A stretch of DNA of 64,000 nucleotides from Torymus aiolomorphi. Lineage: Eukaryota > Arthropoda > Insecta > Hymenoptera > Torymidae. A model generated the notes under the pieces. That model had not been told where the DNA came from. It saw only the letters and a list, made by a program, of their open reading frames with translations, and did no database searches. The stretch spans positions 245,886,930 to 245,950,929 of the forward strand of contig CM070874.1 of NCBI GenBank assembly GCA_036365515.1, read 5' to 3'. Made by a program: the position numbers and the translations under genes. Each line of letters opens with the position of its first letter. Within the stretch, counting starts at the first letter, position 1. Positions 1 to 11,344 of the stretch are shown one piece after another.

Positions 1-410
1 TAGAAGAAAAACGGCCCCATTTGTCTAAAAAGAAAGTGCTTTTCCACCACGATAATGCACCGGCTCACACTTCTGCACTCGCCACGGCTAAATTGGTCGA
101 ATTACGCTACGAACTGCTGCCCCATCCACCGTATTCTCCAGATTTGGCTCCGTGCGACTTTTTTGTTTCCGAACCTAAAAAATTCGGTCGCCGGGAAGAG
201 ATTCCACTCCAATAACGAAATAATCGCCGCCACGGAGGCCTATTTTGCAAACCAAGAGAAAACATTTTTTTCAACGGGGTTAAAAAAATTGGAACACCGC
301 TGGACCAAGTGTATTCAACTAAAAGGAGACTACATTGAAAAATAAATTTTATTTTTTGTAAAATTTTGGTGTTTTCATTTGTAGGCTAGGTACTTATCAA
401 ATGACCCTCG
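1..410 (+). mobile_element. mariner-family element, 3' part
   Basis: The 3' part of a Tc1/mariner element that runs off the left edge of the window. The transposase remnant is followed by a short untranslated stretch and a terminal repeat whose complement begins CGAGGGTCATTTGATAAGT, a typical mariner end. The repeat stops at 410 and is followed at once by TA (411-412), the expected target duplication. The left end lies outside the window, so total length and the matching inverted repeat cannot be checked. Confidence 0.85.
21..344 (+). pseudogene. mariner transposase, C-terminal fragment
   Basis: C-terminal part of a mariner transposase, the DDD enzyme that cuts and pastes the element. The second catalytic Asp is in HHDNAPAHTS and the third in SPDLAPCDFF, with 34 residues between them as in the DD34D mariner family. 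The frame of 21-215 is lost near position 180-190. The C-terminus (EIIAATEAYFANQE to GDYIEK) continues in the frame that ends at 345. A frameshift therefore disables it. The first catalytic Asp and the DNA-binding domain lie upstream of the window. Confidence 0.9.
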
Positions 411-423
411 TAAAAGTCGTCCC

Positions 424-651
424 CCAAAATACCACTGTTTTCGTCAAGTACGACTTTTTTGACAAACCAAGAAAGATTAATGTATTGAAAAAAAATGCTA
501 CCTTAAAAGAAATTCAATCACAAAGTTTAAATGCAGCATACCGTTCAAAACTTCCATTGACTAAAAAAAAAAGATGATCTTAATGTTATGCTAAAAAAAG
601 GTCTCATCCTTCGTAATTCTATTGATGATTTTCAAAAAATTCTCAAAATGG
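424..651 (+). pseudogene. short coding relic beside the mariner, unassigned
   Basis: A coding-like stretch ending at a TGA near 651. It reads lysine- and leucine-rich, with segments such as DKPRKINVLKKNATLKEIQ and DDLNVMLKKGLILRNSIDD, and has one frameshift in the A-run near 570. The tail resembles the C-terminal helices found in several insect DDE-type transposable-element proteins, but I cannot name a family. The mariner 3' end abuts it, so the mariner may have landed in this older relic. A chance open stretch is possible. Confidence 0.25.
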
Positions 652-1820
652 ACTGATGTAAGTGACGTTAAAAACAGAATTTGAACATAATATTTTACCT
701 AATAATATTAAATGATTTTAAGCTGTGGTTCCGTTTGCTACTTTCTGTAGCCAGATTGTTACCTCTGACATTCGGGTTTTAGCAATTCTATAATTAATGA
801 GAGATGAACAAGACTTTGAGCTCGAGCATCTTGCTCATCTGCAGGAGCTTTATACAAGATTATCAGCTATATCGTAAAAGTAACGTTATTATTGTTGTAC
901 TGTAAGAGCTCAGGCTACACTATAATTCTTAAAATAATATATGCGTTTAGCTTAAAGCAGATGTGTAAGTGAAAGAAAATAAAGGAATTAATAGTTTTCT
1001 AATAATTATTTTTTAATTTTATGCAGAGATATTTGAGTTGATAAAATTATAATTTTCTTTTTATATTTAGAGTTATAATTATTTTATTAATTTTGAAATA
1101 AAATATGTTGTAATATGCAGCAAGATTATCACATTTATAGTCAGACAATAACTTCAAGTATAAAGTGAAATAAATAGTATCGTCAAGTGACGTTGTATTA
1201 TTTGTTTACGATTTTCTGCAATTTTATCGATTGTATTTTTGTGATAAATTAATTTTAAATCGTTATATCCTTGTAAATGATTTCCTAATGATCATTGTTA
1301 AAATTCATGATAACAATTTTTAAAAATGAATCACCGCTGTTATTCTCATTAGTTCAAAACATACTCCCTTGTGATAATAACACTGGTTTTAATTAAAATT
1401 CTTATTTAATATTCATCGAATGAAGTATTATTACTATTGCAATTACTTACATTAAAATACAACCTTAGAAATATATCATGGTAATGTGTGATACTGTATT
1501 AAATTCATCATTTATAGGCAGTGTTAACAATTAGTAGAATTTTTTTATATAATTCCCAATTATAAGAAACCAAAGGTATGTACATGACAAAATTAAATAT
1601 CCTGCGTTAAGTTATCTCTCAAATTATTTCATAAGATTTTAAAAATCGAAATACTGGGCTAAAATAGTTGTATCATTTTTGTGGATCTACGATTCATAGG
1701 AAATTCAGAAAAGCAAATTAGTTTTCTTAATATGTTTTCTACTCTCCTATTTAATTCTTTATTTTATTTTAAGTCTTTCTTTTCATTTTCATTATTATTA
1801 ATATTTTTGTTATTGTAATA
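652..1820. other. AT-rich sequence, nothing recognised
   Basis: About 1.2 kb of AT-rich sequence with stops in all frames and no conspicuous tandem or inverted structure. No gene or element is supported here. Confidence 0.6.
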
Positions 1821-2262
1821 GCAAGTTGTGCTACTCTTCGCTGGAACGTAGCGAGCTGTGCTACTCTTCGTTAGAATCCACGAGCTGTGCTACACTTCGC
1901 CGGAGAGCAGCAAGTTGTGCTACTCTTAGCTGGAGAGCAGTAAGTTGTGCTACTCTTCGCTGGAGAGCAGCGATTTATGCTACTCTTAGCTGGAGAGCAG
2001 CGAGTAGTACTACTCTCCGCCGGAGAGCAACGAGTTGTGTTACTTTTCGCCGGAGAGCAGCGATTTATGCTACTCTTAGCTGGAGAGCAGCGAGTAGAGC
2101 TACTCTTCGTCGGAACGCAGCGAGTCGTGCTACTCTTCGCCGAAACGTAGCGAGTTGTGCTACTCTTCGTTAGAGTCCGTGAGCTGTGCTATTCTTCGTC
2201 GGGAATTGTGAACTGTGATAGTCTTCGTCGGATCTTGTGAACTGTGCTAGTCTTCGCAGGGG
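1821..2262. repeat. 30-bp minisatellite, about 14-15 units
   Basis: Tandem repeat of period 30 bp (29 once) built on a core like GTGCTACTCTTCGCTGGAGA. The core recurs at about 1831, 1861, 1890, 1920 and so on to about 2250. Units differ by substitutions and the last two are more diverged. Because 30 is divisible by three, an open frame of 115 codons with a 10-residue period runs through it. That frame is a by-product of the repeat and I do not call it a protein. Confidence 0.9.
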
Positions 2263-2389
2263 GCGTCGAAATAATATACAAGCAGCATTTGTGGTGAACC
2301 GAAAAGCTGTAGAATCTACCAATGATATCCAGAATATAACTTATGGTTTTTAAGCTCACAAGAGTAGTCAAGAGTGTAATGCCAATTAA

Positions 2390-2915
2390 GAGGGTGCTTC
2401 TGGTAGTGTGGAAGTCCAGGCTGTTGTGAACATTTGGAGTCGCTTGGCCCGAAAGAATGGTATGAGGTATTTAACACTTCTGTCTGATGGAGATACAATA
2501 ACTTGGACTAGGCTTAATGAACTGGCACCGTATGGAAAATCTATTTTAATAGAATAAGAAGAATGCATCAACCATGTACAAAAGCGAATGGGCAATTAAA
2601 GGCCTCATAAAACTTGCTGCTAAAGAAAAGCTTGGTGGAAAGTCAGATGGAGCACCTACAGTTACTAAAATTAATGAGTTGCAGAGTATGCAAGATGCCA
2701 TCCAAGCTAGTTTATACCATTGTTCATCGACAGACCAAAGACCTGCAGCAGATTTCCAAAGGGTTCTTCATCATGGTGCTTTTTTAATAAAGAAGAATGA
2801 AACATATCAAAGAGAGTATTGGCATATTCCAAAATATCAGAGAAGTTTTATTGAGCAGAGAGGGCGAAACAAGCCAAGCGTACAGACTTCAGAGCTTGTG
2901 AACATTAATCGGTAA
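2390..2915 (+). pseudogene. Mutator-like transposase domain relic
   Basis: Relic of a Mutator-like DDE transposase of the type common in arthropods (I believe Pfam PF20700). Around 2415-2590 one frame reads MRYLTLLSDGDTITW, LNELAPYGKS, a stop, then EECINHVQKRMG; the SDGD and NHVQKRMG signatures are characteristic. After a frame change, 2640-2740 reads LGGKSDGAPTVTKINELQ and MQDAIQASLYHCSSTDQRP. Another shift gives FPKGSSSWCFFNKE near 2755-2790. At least two frameshifts and one stop make it inactive. Family recognition is from motif memory, not a search. Confidence 0.7.
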
Positions 2916-3275
2916 ATAATTGTTTGATACATAATTTACTGCAAAATTTTTTTAAGACTTTTAGGTTAAACTTTAATTTAAAATTTGTGTTTCACCATAA
3001 AATCATTAAAAATACACGTTTTTTAATAAATAAATAGTGACTTATGACTTATTAGCAATAGAAAAAATAAAATCAGCTTTTGAATAATATTGCAACATAA
3101 ATTTATATATTTGTGTAGTAAAAATATGTATCTACAAAATGGTACACATTGATCGAAAGCCATTGCGCAGAATGCTAACTGAATCTATACCTTTTTTACA
3201 GGTGTTTTGGCCAGTGCAGCTTATAAAATCTCTAAAATTGGACCAACAGAGGTGGTTTTTGGCTACTTTTTGTAC

Positions 3276-3313
<38 letters not shown>

Positions 3314-3860
3314 CAATAAAACAAAAAATTTTCCTGAATAATAAAAAATAGGTCTCTTCTGTACCTTCTTCCCTTAATGTAATTTAAAAACAAGACTTAC
3401 CTCTGAAATGATCAGTTTGGTTATGTTTACTACTAGATTAAAAAAAAAATACTTTATAAGATAAATCTTTATTTTCTTTGTAATGAAGCTCATACTTGCA
3501 TTGCTGGCGCACTTCTATTCTTTAAAATGTTGCGGCTTCTTACTATCACAGCTTCCTTACATAGCATTGCACATTTTAGTAAACCTGTAACTGCTTGGAT
3601 AAACTTGACCAGCTCTCAAAGCGCGTTTCATCAAATCCTGAGAAATAAATCTCACACTTAAGTAAACAATTGTAGTATGCCTGCCAATGTACTTGTCGGA
3701 TCCTGATTGAAATAAAGAAGCCGCAATAGAGTAGGACAAAAAAACTTAGAAAGAACTTAAAAAACCACAAGTCCAGTAGATAATGTCTACAGCAATTTCA
3801 ATACCATGCAGCGAGCGATAACCTCTTTTTTACCATGTATCACCATAAGAAACTGCTATT
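2916..3860. other. AT-rich spacer with a (TA)n tract
   Basis: AT-rich sequence. The only clear structure is a (TA)n microsatellite of about 31 bp at 3281-3311. Short open frames on the minus strand between 3557 and 3770 overlap each other and match nothing I recognise. Confidence 0.5.
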
Positions 3861-4160
3861 TTAAGTAATTATTATTTTCAGCGTGTGCTTCATGTACATC
3901 TTGACAAGCACTCTGGAGTACATTATCCTTGAGGGCATGGCTTTTGTATGCTGCGCTTTCAACTGGGATTGAAATGCAGACTTGTACAAATACTGCATGT
4001 TAATTTTACACAAACTCTCTCTAAGACACCAAAACTTAAACCGATAGAACTTATGGTATCTAGCATTCTTTGGATTATTAAATAAGGAAGCCGATGCTTG
4101 GACTTGTGGAGTTTGTGCAAGGACTTGAATAATCCTCTCCAGCGACCTAGCCGCAAGCCC
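3861..4160 (-). pseudogene. possible second Mutator-like relic, minus strand
   Basis: On the minus strand a stretch reads LDTISSIGLSFGVLERVC and then, after a frame change, KINMQYLYKSAFQSQLKAQH. This pattern (a Ser-Ile-Gly segment, aromatic and Leu-rich helix, then a short N-M segment) recalls the N-terminal part of the same Mutator-like domain seen at 2390-2915. The orientation is opposite, so it would be a rearranged or separate copy. Similarity is weak and frame changes are needed. Confidence 0.3.
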
Positions 4161-4165
4161 TACAC

Positions 4166-4310
4166 TTGAAAGAAATTTTGGAGGAAAGTCGCATTGAATC
4201 AGAAATAACTGCACTAAGCTCTCACTACACTGAATGTTACAGAAAAGATGTTGGTCACACTGCTGAATACACTAGAAATAATTTTCCTATATTGTTATCA
4301 ATAGGTATGT
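4166..4310 (+). other. unassigned open stretch ending at a splice-donor-like site
   Basis: An open stretch with protein-like composition (KEILEESRIESEITALSSH, YTECYRKDVGHTAEYTRNN) that runs into GGTATGT, a donor-like sequence, at about 4303. The downstream continuation to 4531 is hydrophobic and less protein-like. I do not recognise the product. It could be an exon of a gene or element whose other parts are not visible. Confidence 0.2.
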
Positions 4311-4531
4311 GGCAGTTCTTGATTTATCAAGTTAGAATTTTCCACTTTTCATTCTGTCTTTTCATGAATCATAGACAAATTAGCTTGTCACTTATTGGGC
4401 CATGCTTTTTTTGGACACCACCGTATACTGTTAACATGCATTTTTACTTTAATCTCATGTCTAAAAATGCTTCAAAAGACAATCAACGAAAAGCCGGAAT
4501 TTCAGCTGATCTTTTCTTTACTGTACACTAA

Positions 4532-4903
4532 CGGTTGGGTTATGGGGCCATAGGTAGGCAAAACAATGAATAGATAGGGTTAGTAGTAGTCAGTGCTCTT
4601 CTCTAACGGCCAAAATATAAAATGGTTAAAAAAATGGGCAGCAAAATGTTTTCACAAAAACTATGCAAAAAAATCGAGTAATGTAGGCTAAAAATTAGTA
4701 AATACAATTTTGTAAAAATACCAAATAATATATATCAGTAAATTTATATATGGAACATGTTTTTTCTTAAAGTTAAATAGTTCTAGATTACATTTCTACA
4801 ATAAAAAAAAAAATAGATTTTTTGTCATTTTCAAGTGGTCTCTACCCTTAAAACACTACCATGGTAGAAAATAAACCGATCAAAATGGCTTACCTGGAAC
4901 TGT
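4532..4903. other. AT-rich sequence, nothing recognised
   Basis: No coding or repeat structure seen apart from short A-runs. It lies directly left of the foldback element. Confidence 0.5.
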
Positions 4904-6143
4904 TGGTCACTTTTTTGAGCAAACGAATGACAAAAATATTGACGCATGGTTAGCCAATGGTTGGTGAACTATCGATAAAATTAAAAGCATCGAATGGATG
5001 GTCTATGTCTTTGGGGTGGCCGATGATGGAGTTTAGGTGGTGCACCCCGTAGATTTTTGCGTTTAGACCACAGGGCGCATTTAGTTCGTGGCCCAAGTAT
5101 TCCGGGTAGCCGATGACGATGTCTAGGTGTTACGCTCCATACATTTTTAGCCTTTAGATTATTACGCATCGAATGCGTGGTATACCTCTTTGGTGTGGCC
5201 GATGATGGTGTCTAGGTGGTGCGCTCCGTAGTTTTTTGCGTTTAGATCTCACAGGCCACCTAATAGGTGGTTTACGTGTTTGGAGTAGTCGCTAACGATG
5301 TCTAGGTGGTGCGATCCGTAGTTTTTGCCTCTAGGTGTTGGAGTGTATCGAATGCGTGGTCTATGAGTTTGGGGTGGCCGATGATTGAGTCTAGGTAGTG
5401 CGCCCCGTAGTTTTTTGCGTTTAGATAACAGGGTGCATCCAATACGTGGTCCAGATCTTCGGGTTAGCCGATGACGATGTCTAGGTGGTGCGCTCATGGT
5501 TTTTTGCTTCTAGATGTTGGAGTGCATCGAATGCGTGGTCTAGGTCTTTGGGGTGGCCGATGATGGAATATAGGTAGTGTATTCCGTAGATTTTGCATTT
5601 AGATCTCAGGGTGCATATAATACGTGGTCTATGTACTCGGGGTGGTGGATGATGGATTCTTTGTGGTGGGCTCCGTAGTTTTTTGCGTCTATGTGTCGGA
5701 ATGCATTCCATGCGTGGTCTAGATGATCGGGATAGCCAATAACGATGTCTAGGTAATGCGCTCCGTAGTTTTCCTCGTCCATTTTTAATGCGTTCCAACA
5801 CCTAGAGGCAAAAAACTACGGAGTGCACGACTTAAATATCATCAGCAGCTACCCCATAGACCAAGATCTCGCATTCGACGTGTTCCAACATCTAGAGGAA
5901 AAAACTACGGCGCGGACCACCTAAACATCGTCAACGGCTACCCTAAACACCTACACCACGTATTAGGTGCGACCTGAGATCTAAACGCAAAAAACTACGG
6001 AGCGTACCACCTAGATTCCATCATCGGCCACCCCAAAGACGTAGACCACGCATTCGATGCTTTTAATTTTATCGATAGTTCATAAACCATTGGCTAACCG
6101 TGCGTCAATATTTTTGTCATTAGTTGGCTCAAAAAAGTGACCA
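4904..6143. mobile_element. foldback-type element with 90-bp internal repeats
   Basis: The left end (TGGTCACTTTTTTGAGC at 4904-4920) is exactly complementary to 6127-6143. The complementarity continues imperfectly inward for roughly 90-100 bp, through the Cla-like ATCGATA and the CATCGAATG motif. Inside the left arm, from about 4980 to 5795, a degenerate unit of about 90 bp is repeated roughly nine times; its core is like GTGCGCTCCGTAGTTTTTTG. From about 5800 to 6060 about three units appear in the opposite orientation. No coding frame is credible, so the element is non-autonomous. I could not identify a target duplication. Confidence 0.75.
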
Positions 6144-6639
6144 TGAATATCTATCAAAAAAAATATTCTATAAAATACAAATAAAAACATTCTTCAATTA
6201 AATATTATCAGTTACATCCTTTGTAAAATTACGTAAAACAATTCAGAAACAGTACGAACCAAATAAGATATTAGGAAAACAAAAATGGTTAATTTAGAAG
6301 TTTTGAGTAAAAAAGATAAATGTTTTAACAATATTTATCACTCTTTAAATAGTATAGCAATGATAAATATACCACTGAGCGTCTAAGATAAAATCGTCTG
6401 TCGTCTTACTTACTGATGAGCCCAGAAGTCAATTTGAGGCAAATCACGCAATTTTCTTAAAAAATTTACCCTTTTCTCTTAACACTTCTAAATTAACTTC
6501 TAATAATTATAATAATTAAAAAATAATTCACACTTTTCATTTCCTACAATCGTATTTGATTCGTAAAACTCGATATATTTTACATCTAAAATATACTCCG
6601 AAACGGTATTTTTTCTAGTTTCAATAGAAACAAACCTTT

Positions 6640-7392
6640 TAATAGTACTTTCCGGTACTAGGTCGTAAAGCAACAATTTATGGACGAGTAACGAACATTA
6701 TTTTTTGTTATACGTGTCTGTAAAGTACGACTTGATGGTCGCAAAAGTAGCCGTAAAATACATACTTTACGGACACGTATGACAGAAAGTCATTTTAAGT
6801 TGAAACATTAAACCGTTATTCAGAAACTATTGTCTTCAGAAGCAGGTAAAAAGTTTTAACCACCATCACGAATCAACTCTTGTACCCAAAGAATTTACAG
6901 AATAAATATACAAACTTTACATCTCCACAAAATTTCGAAGCGATTAAACCAGTTTTACTTCATTTATCGTGCGATAAAGAAAATCACATTTCAAAATATG
7001 AAAATTTTGAATGTTAAATATCCAAAAGTAATTATATGATTTTGATAAAATTTAGCACAAATATTGTCTATATCACATACAAAATTGTCTATAAATTTCA
7101 AGCTGATACATCGAGCAGTCCTCAAGCAATTACGATTTGTAAAAAAACTCAGCACGAAAGATATCAAAAAACTAGGCCTAAAAAATCTTCGAATGGTTAA
7201 GACAATTTAACTCCCGTTATGGTTGGACATAGAAATAGTAGTTTTCGGTACTAGGCCGTAAAGTAACATTTTAGGGCCGGGTAATGAACATTATTATTTG
7301 TTATACTTGTCCATAAAATACGACTTTATGGCCGCAAAACAGGCCGTAAAGTACGTACTTTACGGGCACGTATGACATAAACTCATTATTTT
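6640..7392. repeat. two diverged direct copies of a 150-bp repeat
   Basis: Copies at about 6645-6800 and 7237-7390 share the order GGTACTAGG-CGTAAAG, GGTAA-GAACATTATT, GTTATAC-TGTC and a near-palindrome around the CGTAAAGTACGTACTTTACG type sequence. The copies differ by many substitutions. The inner palindrome suggests a small hairpin-forming element that inserted twice, or an old local duplication. No coding potential. Confidence 0.6.
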
Positions 7393-7854
7393 CAGTTTTC
7401 AATTTTGTACTCAAAACGTAATCGATAGGATCTAAAGTTTTACAGATTATAGCTATTGATTTTCTGAATTATCATGATTTTTTTTTTTTTTTTTTCAAAA
7501 TAGTTGTCCATTTAGTTCGGGAGTCATGAGCTATTTTAAAAAAAACACGTTTTTGTTAATATGCTTTCCTATTATAATTTAGTTAAACAAAATCAATTAT
7601 TAAGAATTGGTTAACGTGGAAAAAATCTTTACTGCTGACTCTCAGGTAGAAACTACTGGAGACTCCAGTAATGCTAGCTTTATGCCTACTACCCGAATCA
7701 GTCAGGCCATTTTGTCCCGAGTCTCCAGTTAACGATACTGAACTTTTCTCTTCATGTAGAGTGATTTAACGAAGCTTAAACATTATAACGCTATACTTAC
7801 GCAAGAAAGCTGAACAGTGAACACAACGACGAAAAACGGCAAGAAAGGACAAAA
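7393..7854. other. AT-rich spacer
   Basis: AT-rich, with a T-run near 7480-7494. Nothing else recognised. Confidence 0.5.
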
Positions 7855-8420
7855 AAAGCGATTTTCGGCTATAACTTGACAGGACTTGATTTTACACAGA
7901 AGTGTTAAATACAAAAGTTGTAGATAATATTCAAACAAAAGTTTTTCCATTTAAACTTTTCATGTAAAATCAATTCCTGACGAATTAGACTTATAAAAAC
8001 GATTTTAAACGCCTAAATGTACATGAAAATGGACGATTTTCAGCTATAACTTGACAGGATTTGATTTTACATAAAAATGTTAAAAACAAAAGTTGTAGAT
8101 AATATGTAAACACAACTTTTTCCCATTAACCATTTTCATGTAAAATCAATTCCTGATGAGTTAGACCTATAAAAACGATTTTTAATGCCTAAATACACCT
8201 GAAATAGTCAATTTTCGCTTATTGTGCAAAGATTTGTCTTTACTAAAAATGTTAAATACAAAAGATACAGATAACATAAAAACAAAGCTTTTTCCCTCAT
8301 TTAACATTTTCATGTACAATCAATTCCTGATGATCTAAATCGATGGATAACACGATTTTTAACGCCTCAATACACCTTATATGTATAATCAATTTTCACT
8401 TATTATTTAACAGAATTCGA
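7855..8420. repeat. satellite-like tandem repeat, period about 175 bp
   Basis: Three to four diverged units start at about 7859, 8034, 8207 and 8388. Each begins with ATTTTCGGCTATAACTTGAC or a variant, and includes TTAAATACAAAAG and CATGTAAAATCAATTCCTGA. Divergence rises toward the right. The unit length is in the range of centromeric or other insect satellites, but the array is short. No coding potential. Confidence 0.7.
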
Positions 8421-8689
8421 TTTAACAAAGAAATATTATATACAATAGCTATAAATAAGATCGAAAAAATCAATATAACAATTCAAAGATCAAATAATAT
8501 AATATTAATATAATATTATAATCATATAATATAATAAGATACAAAATTACGTTTGATTACATTAAGTTTGTCACTACACTGAAAGAATAATTAAAAAAAT
8601 GATTATCTACTTTTCATTGTTTACTAAATGGCAAATATGCAAACTAAAACATTGTTGATAGTATATTATGCGCTTTTTAATAGCATTAT

Positions 8690-9042
8690 AAATTATGGAA
8701 TAATAGCTGGGGTGGTTTATATATGAATAGGGTAAGACTATTACAAAATCTACAAAATAGAATCTTTAAAATTATGTACAAAAATACTTTTGCGATTGAA
8801 GGATGCCCTTTTAATATCAAAGAATTATTTTGTTAGGAACTAAAAACTAGATATCAGAGACAAACAATTAATACAAGAAATGAAAGTATAAAGATACAAA
8901 AAAAAAATAAATAAAAAAATAAGTAACAAAAACTGCTACATAGAAGCTGTCAGAGCTTATAATTCCTTGCCAAATTATCTAAAAAATTTAGAATGTAGTA
9001 GAATTACAATTAAGAAAAAGTTCAAAAAATTGGGTTATTGAA
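8690..9042 (+). pseudogene. non-LTR retrotransposon ORF2, C-terminal relic
   Basis: C-terminal region downstream of a reverse transcriptase domain, of the kind found in jockey- or RTE-like elements. Reading with frame changes gives YGII, SWGGLYMNRVRLLQN, LQNRIFKIMYKN, CPFNIKELFC, a stop, ELKTRYQRQ, then NCYIEAVRAYNSLPNYLKNL and IKKKFKKL before a stop at 9040. The order of these motifs (YGI-WG, LQN-IFKI, ELFC, YNSLPN-LKN) is typical of this region. The catalytic domain is absent and several stops and shifts are present. Confidence 0.7.
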
Positions 9043-9729
9043 AATGTATAATTATGTTATGTTACTCGAGTTCCTTAGTGCCGAGCATTTCCCTTCTTTT
9101 CCTCTGCCTTTCGCCGTGATAGTGTGTGCGCCGCGAGTAATTTTTCGAGATTGTAGTGCGCGTAGTATAAATTTGTCAGGATACGAGAGCCGCGTCAGGG
9201 CGGCTGTACATATTTAGTTACAGGAAACCGCAAACATCGTTTTTCCCTGTAGTTAACGTTACATGCAAAGTGTTCCGTGAGTGGCTGACGTACACCTTCC
9301 GTTAAAACTGAAAAGTTTAAGATTGTATTTTTTATTAATATTCCATCGGGAGAGTTGGAGTTATCATTTCACACACCCAGACCGACTGCGGATTATAATT
9401 TACATACTTTTTATACAAAGTTATAAAAAATGATAACTTATTTCGACATACGCATCTAGGAAAGAAACATAATCGACTTATTTAGGTAGGATTGTATAAT
9501 TTTATTTATTTAACATTAAGTTTTTATAAGTATTTAAAGTGTTGCAATTTTCACTCTGACGAAAATACAAGATTTTCCTGAGCAGCGCGGTCGTGCCTAT
9601 AATGTAAAAACGAAGTTTTTACATAGACAGCGGCAGGTTGGCACATGATAACGTGCAGGGGGCGCGGCACCCCTAATAAAATAATGTTTTTTTAATTTAA
9701 TAATCCAAGAGTTAGTATATGTAACAAAT
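9043..9729. other. unassigned sequence with a GC-richer part
   Basis: The part from 9060 to 9330 and around 9580-9680 is GC-richer than its surroundings. It includes a perfect small hairpin, GTAAAAACGAAGTTTTTAC, near 9605-9623. It could be a decayed LTR or untranslated region of an element, but no boundary or partner copy is visible in the window. Confidence 0.4.
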
Positions 9730-10404
9730 ATATACTAGAAGGAACATAAAAAAATTTTGTTCAGACATATTCACGCAATAGTTACTATGATATTGTTACA
9801 ATTAAAGACAAAAACTTCAATAAGTTCCCTAATTTTTTTGTTTTTTATCCGATCTTAACGAAATGAAGCTTATTTTCTTCGTTAAGAAATTTCAGGGGGA
9901 GTATCCATGGGAAAATTTATGATACGAGTTACCATTACGGCGCAATATTAATTTGTTCATTAAAACTTGACTTGCTTTTCTTAAACAAACTGATATTGAG
10001 CCGTAGTGGTAACTCGTATCATAAATTTTCCCATGCAGACTCTTCCTGTAATTTCTTAACGAACAAAATAAGCTTTATTTCGTTAAGAACAGATACAAAA
10101 CAAAAAAAATTACGGAACTTATACCATTACGGCGCAATATCAATTTGTTCATTAAAACTTGACTTACTTTTCTTAAACCAATTGATATTGAGCCGTACTG
10201 GTAACTCGTATCATAAATTTTCCCATACAGACTCTTCCTGAAATTTCTTAACGAGCAAAATAAGCTTTATTTCGTTAAGAACGGATAAAAAACAAAAAAA
10301 ATTACGGAACTTATAGAAGTTTTTGTCTTTAATTGTAATAATATAACAGTAACTATTGCATGAATTAGTCTGAAAAAGATTTTTTTATCTTCCTTCTAGT
10401 ATAT
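9730..10404. mobile_element. palindromic (long-TIR) MITE with internal duplication
   Basis: ATATACTAGAAGGAA at 9730-9744 is complementary to 10390-10404. The arms pair for well over 200 bp. The central region (TTACGGCGCAATAT to ATATTGAGCCGTA) and the flanking TTTCTTAACGA-CAAAATAAGC segment occur twice (about 9930-10110 and 10120-10300), so part of the hairpin is tandemly duplicated. A frame of 89 codons inside is a by-product of this duplication. No transposase, hence non-autonomous. Confidence 0.75.
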
Positions 10405-11344
10405 GAGTATTCCGCGGTACTTTTCAAATTCGACTTACTCTTTGATATCTTTAGATATACTCACTACATGGAATTCCGTGCAGGTTACAGTTTTTAAATG
10501 GGGTGAGAAGAACATCATCTTGGTACCAAAACCCAATTTAGAATCGTACAAATTACGTATGGTAAGGAGAAAGAATAAAATTAAAGGCATACTCAAGTGG
10601 TACTCGTACAAATTATTATCTTCTTTATGCGATTAAAAAAATGGCTTTTCTCTAAATCATTCGAAAAAAGTTTTTTCACAACTGTTTTAACATGTACTTT
10701 CAAGAAGTAAACTACAGATATGTGTGCCGATTCATAAACGACTTAGATAATGAGTTATTTAAGGGTAACCAGATTTTTTGCAAATGTTGAATTTTTTTCT
10801 CTATATTGCTTTTTAAAAAATGGCTTTGCATTTTTTTGGGTCATTATAATGGAAAAATCTTTGTTTTAGCATAACAAATAACATGATTTGTTAGTCATCA
10901 TTGTGCCGCTAATAGAATTTATTTTACATTACGTCGAGTGACGTTATTAAAAACGAAAATCGTTTTAAAAAACACAATTAATCGCTGGCACACTAACAAG
11001 GTCAATGAAAAATAACTTTTTTGTAGCGTGATCGATACATTTTATCCCTATCAAAAACATATACGGCATGTCGAAATAGGCAAGTAAGTAGTTTTTCACA
11101 TACTACATAAAAACCGACGACTTTTATACAAAAAACATTATCACGAACTACTAGATGATCCCATAGCTCTCATATCAGTTTTCCGGTAAAAAAAAATGGC
11201 TTTGAAAAAAAATGAGTAACGCTACCACTTTTTCACTATTTAAGTTCTAGAAAGGAAAAAAAAGGTCATGTGAAAGTGTGCTCTTAATTTTTTTTTTCAA
11301 TTTCACTCTAGTTCAAATTTGAAAAGTTCGGCGGAATTACTCAT
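10405..11344. other. AT-rich sequence, nothing recognised
   Basis: Contains one open stretch (10403-10636) with no recognisable domain. The rest has stops in every frame. No repeat structure was seen beyond A and T runs. Confidence 0.5.

Noticed and set aside
4981..5801. Basic, histidine-rich small proteins on the minus strand
   Set aside because: These frames follow the degenerate 90-bp repeat of the foldback element.
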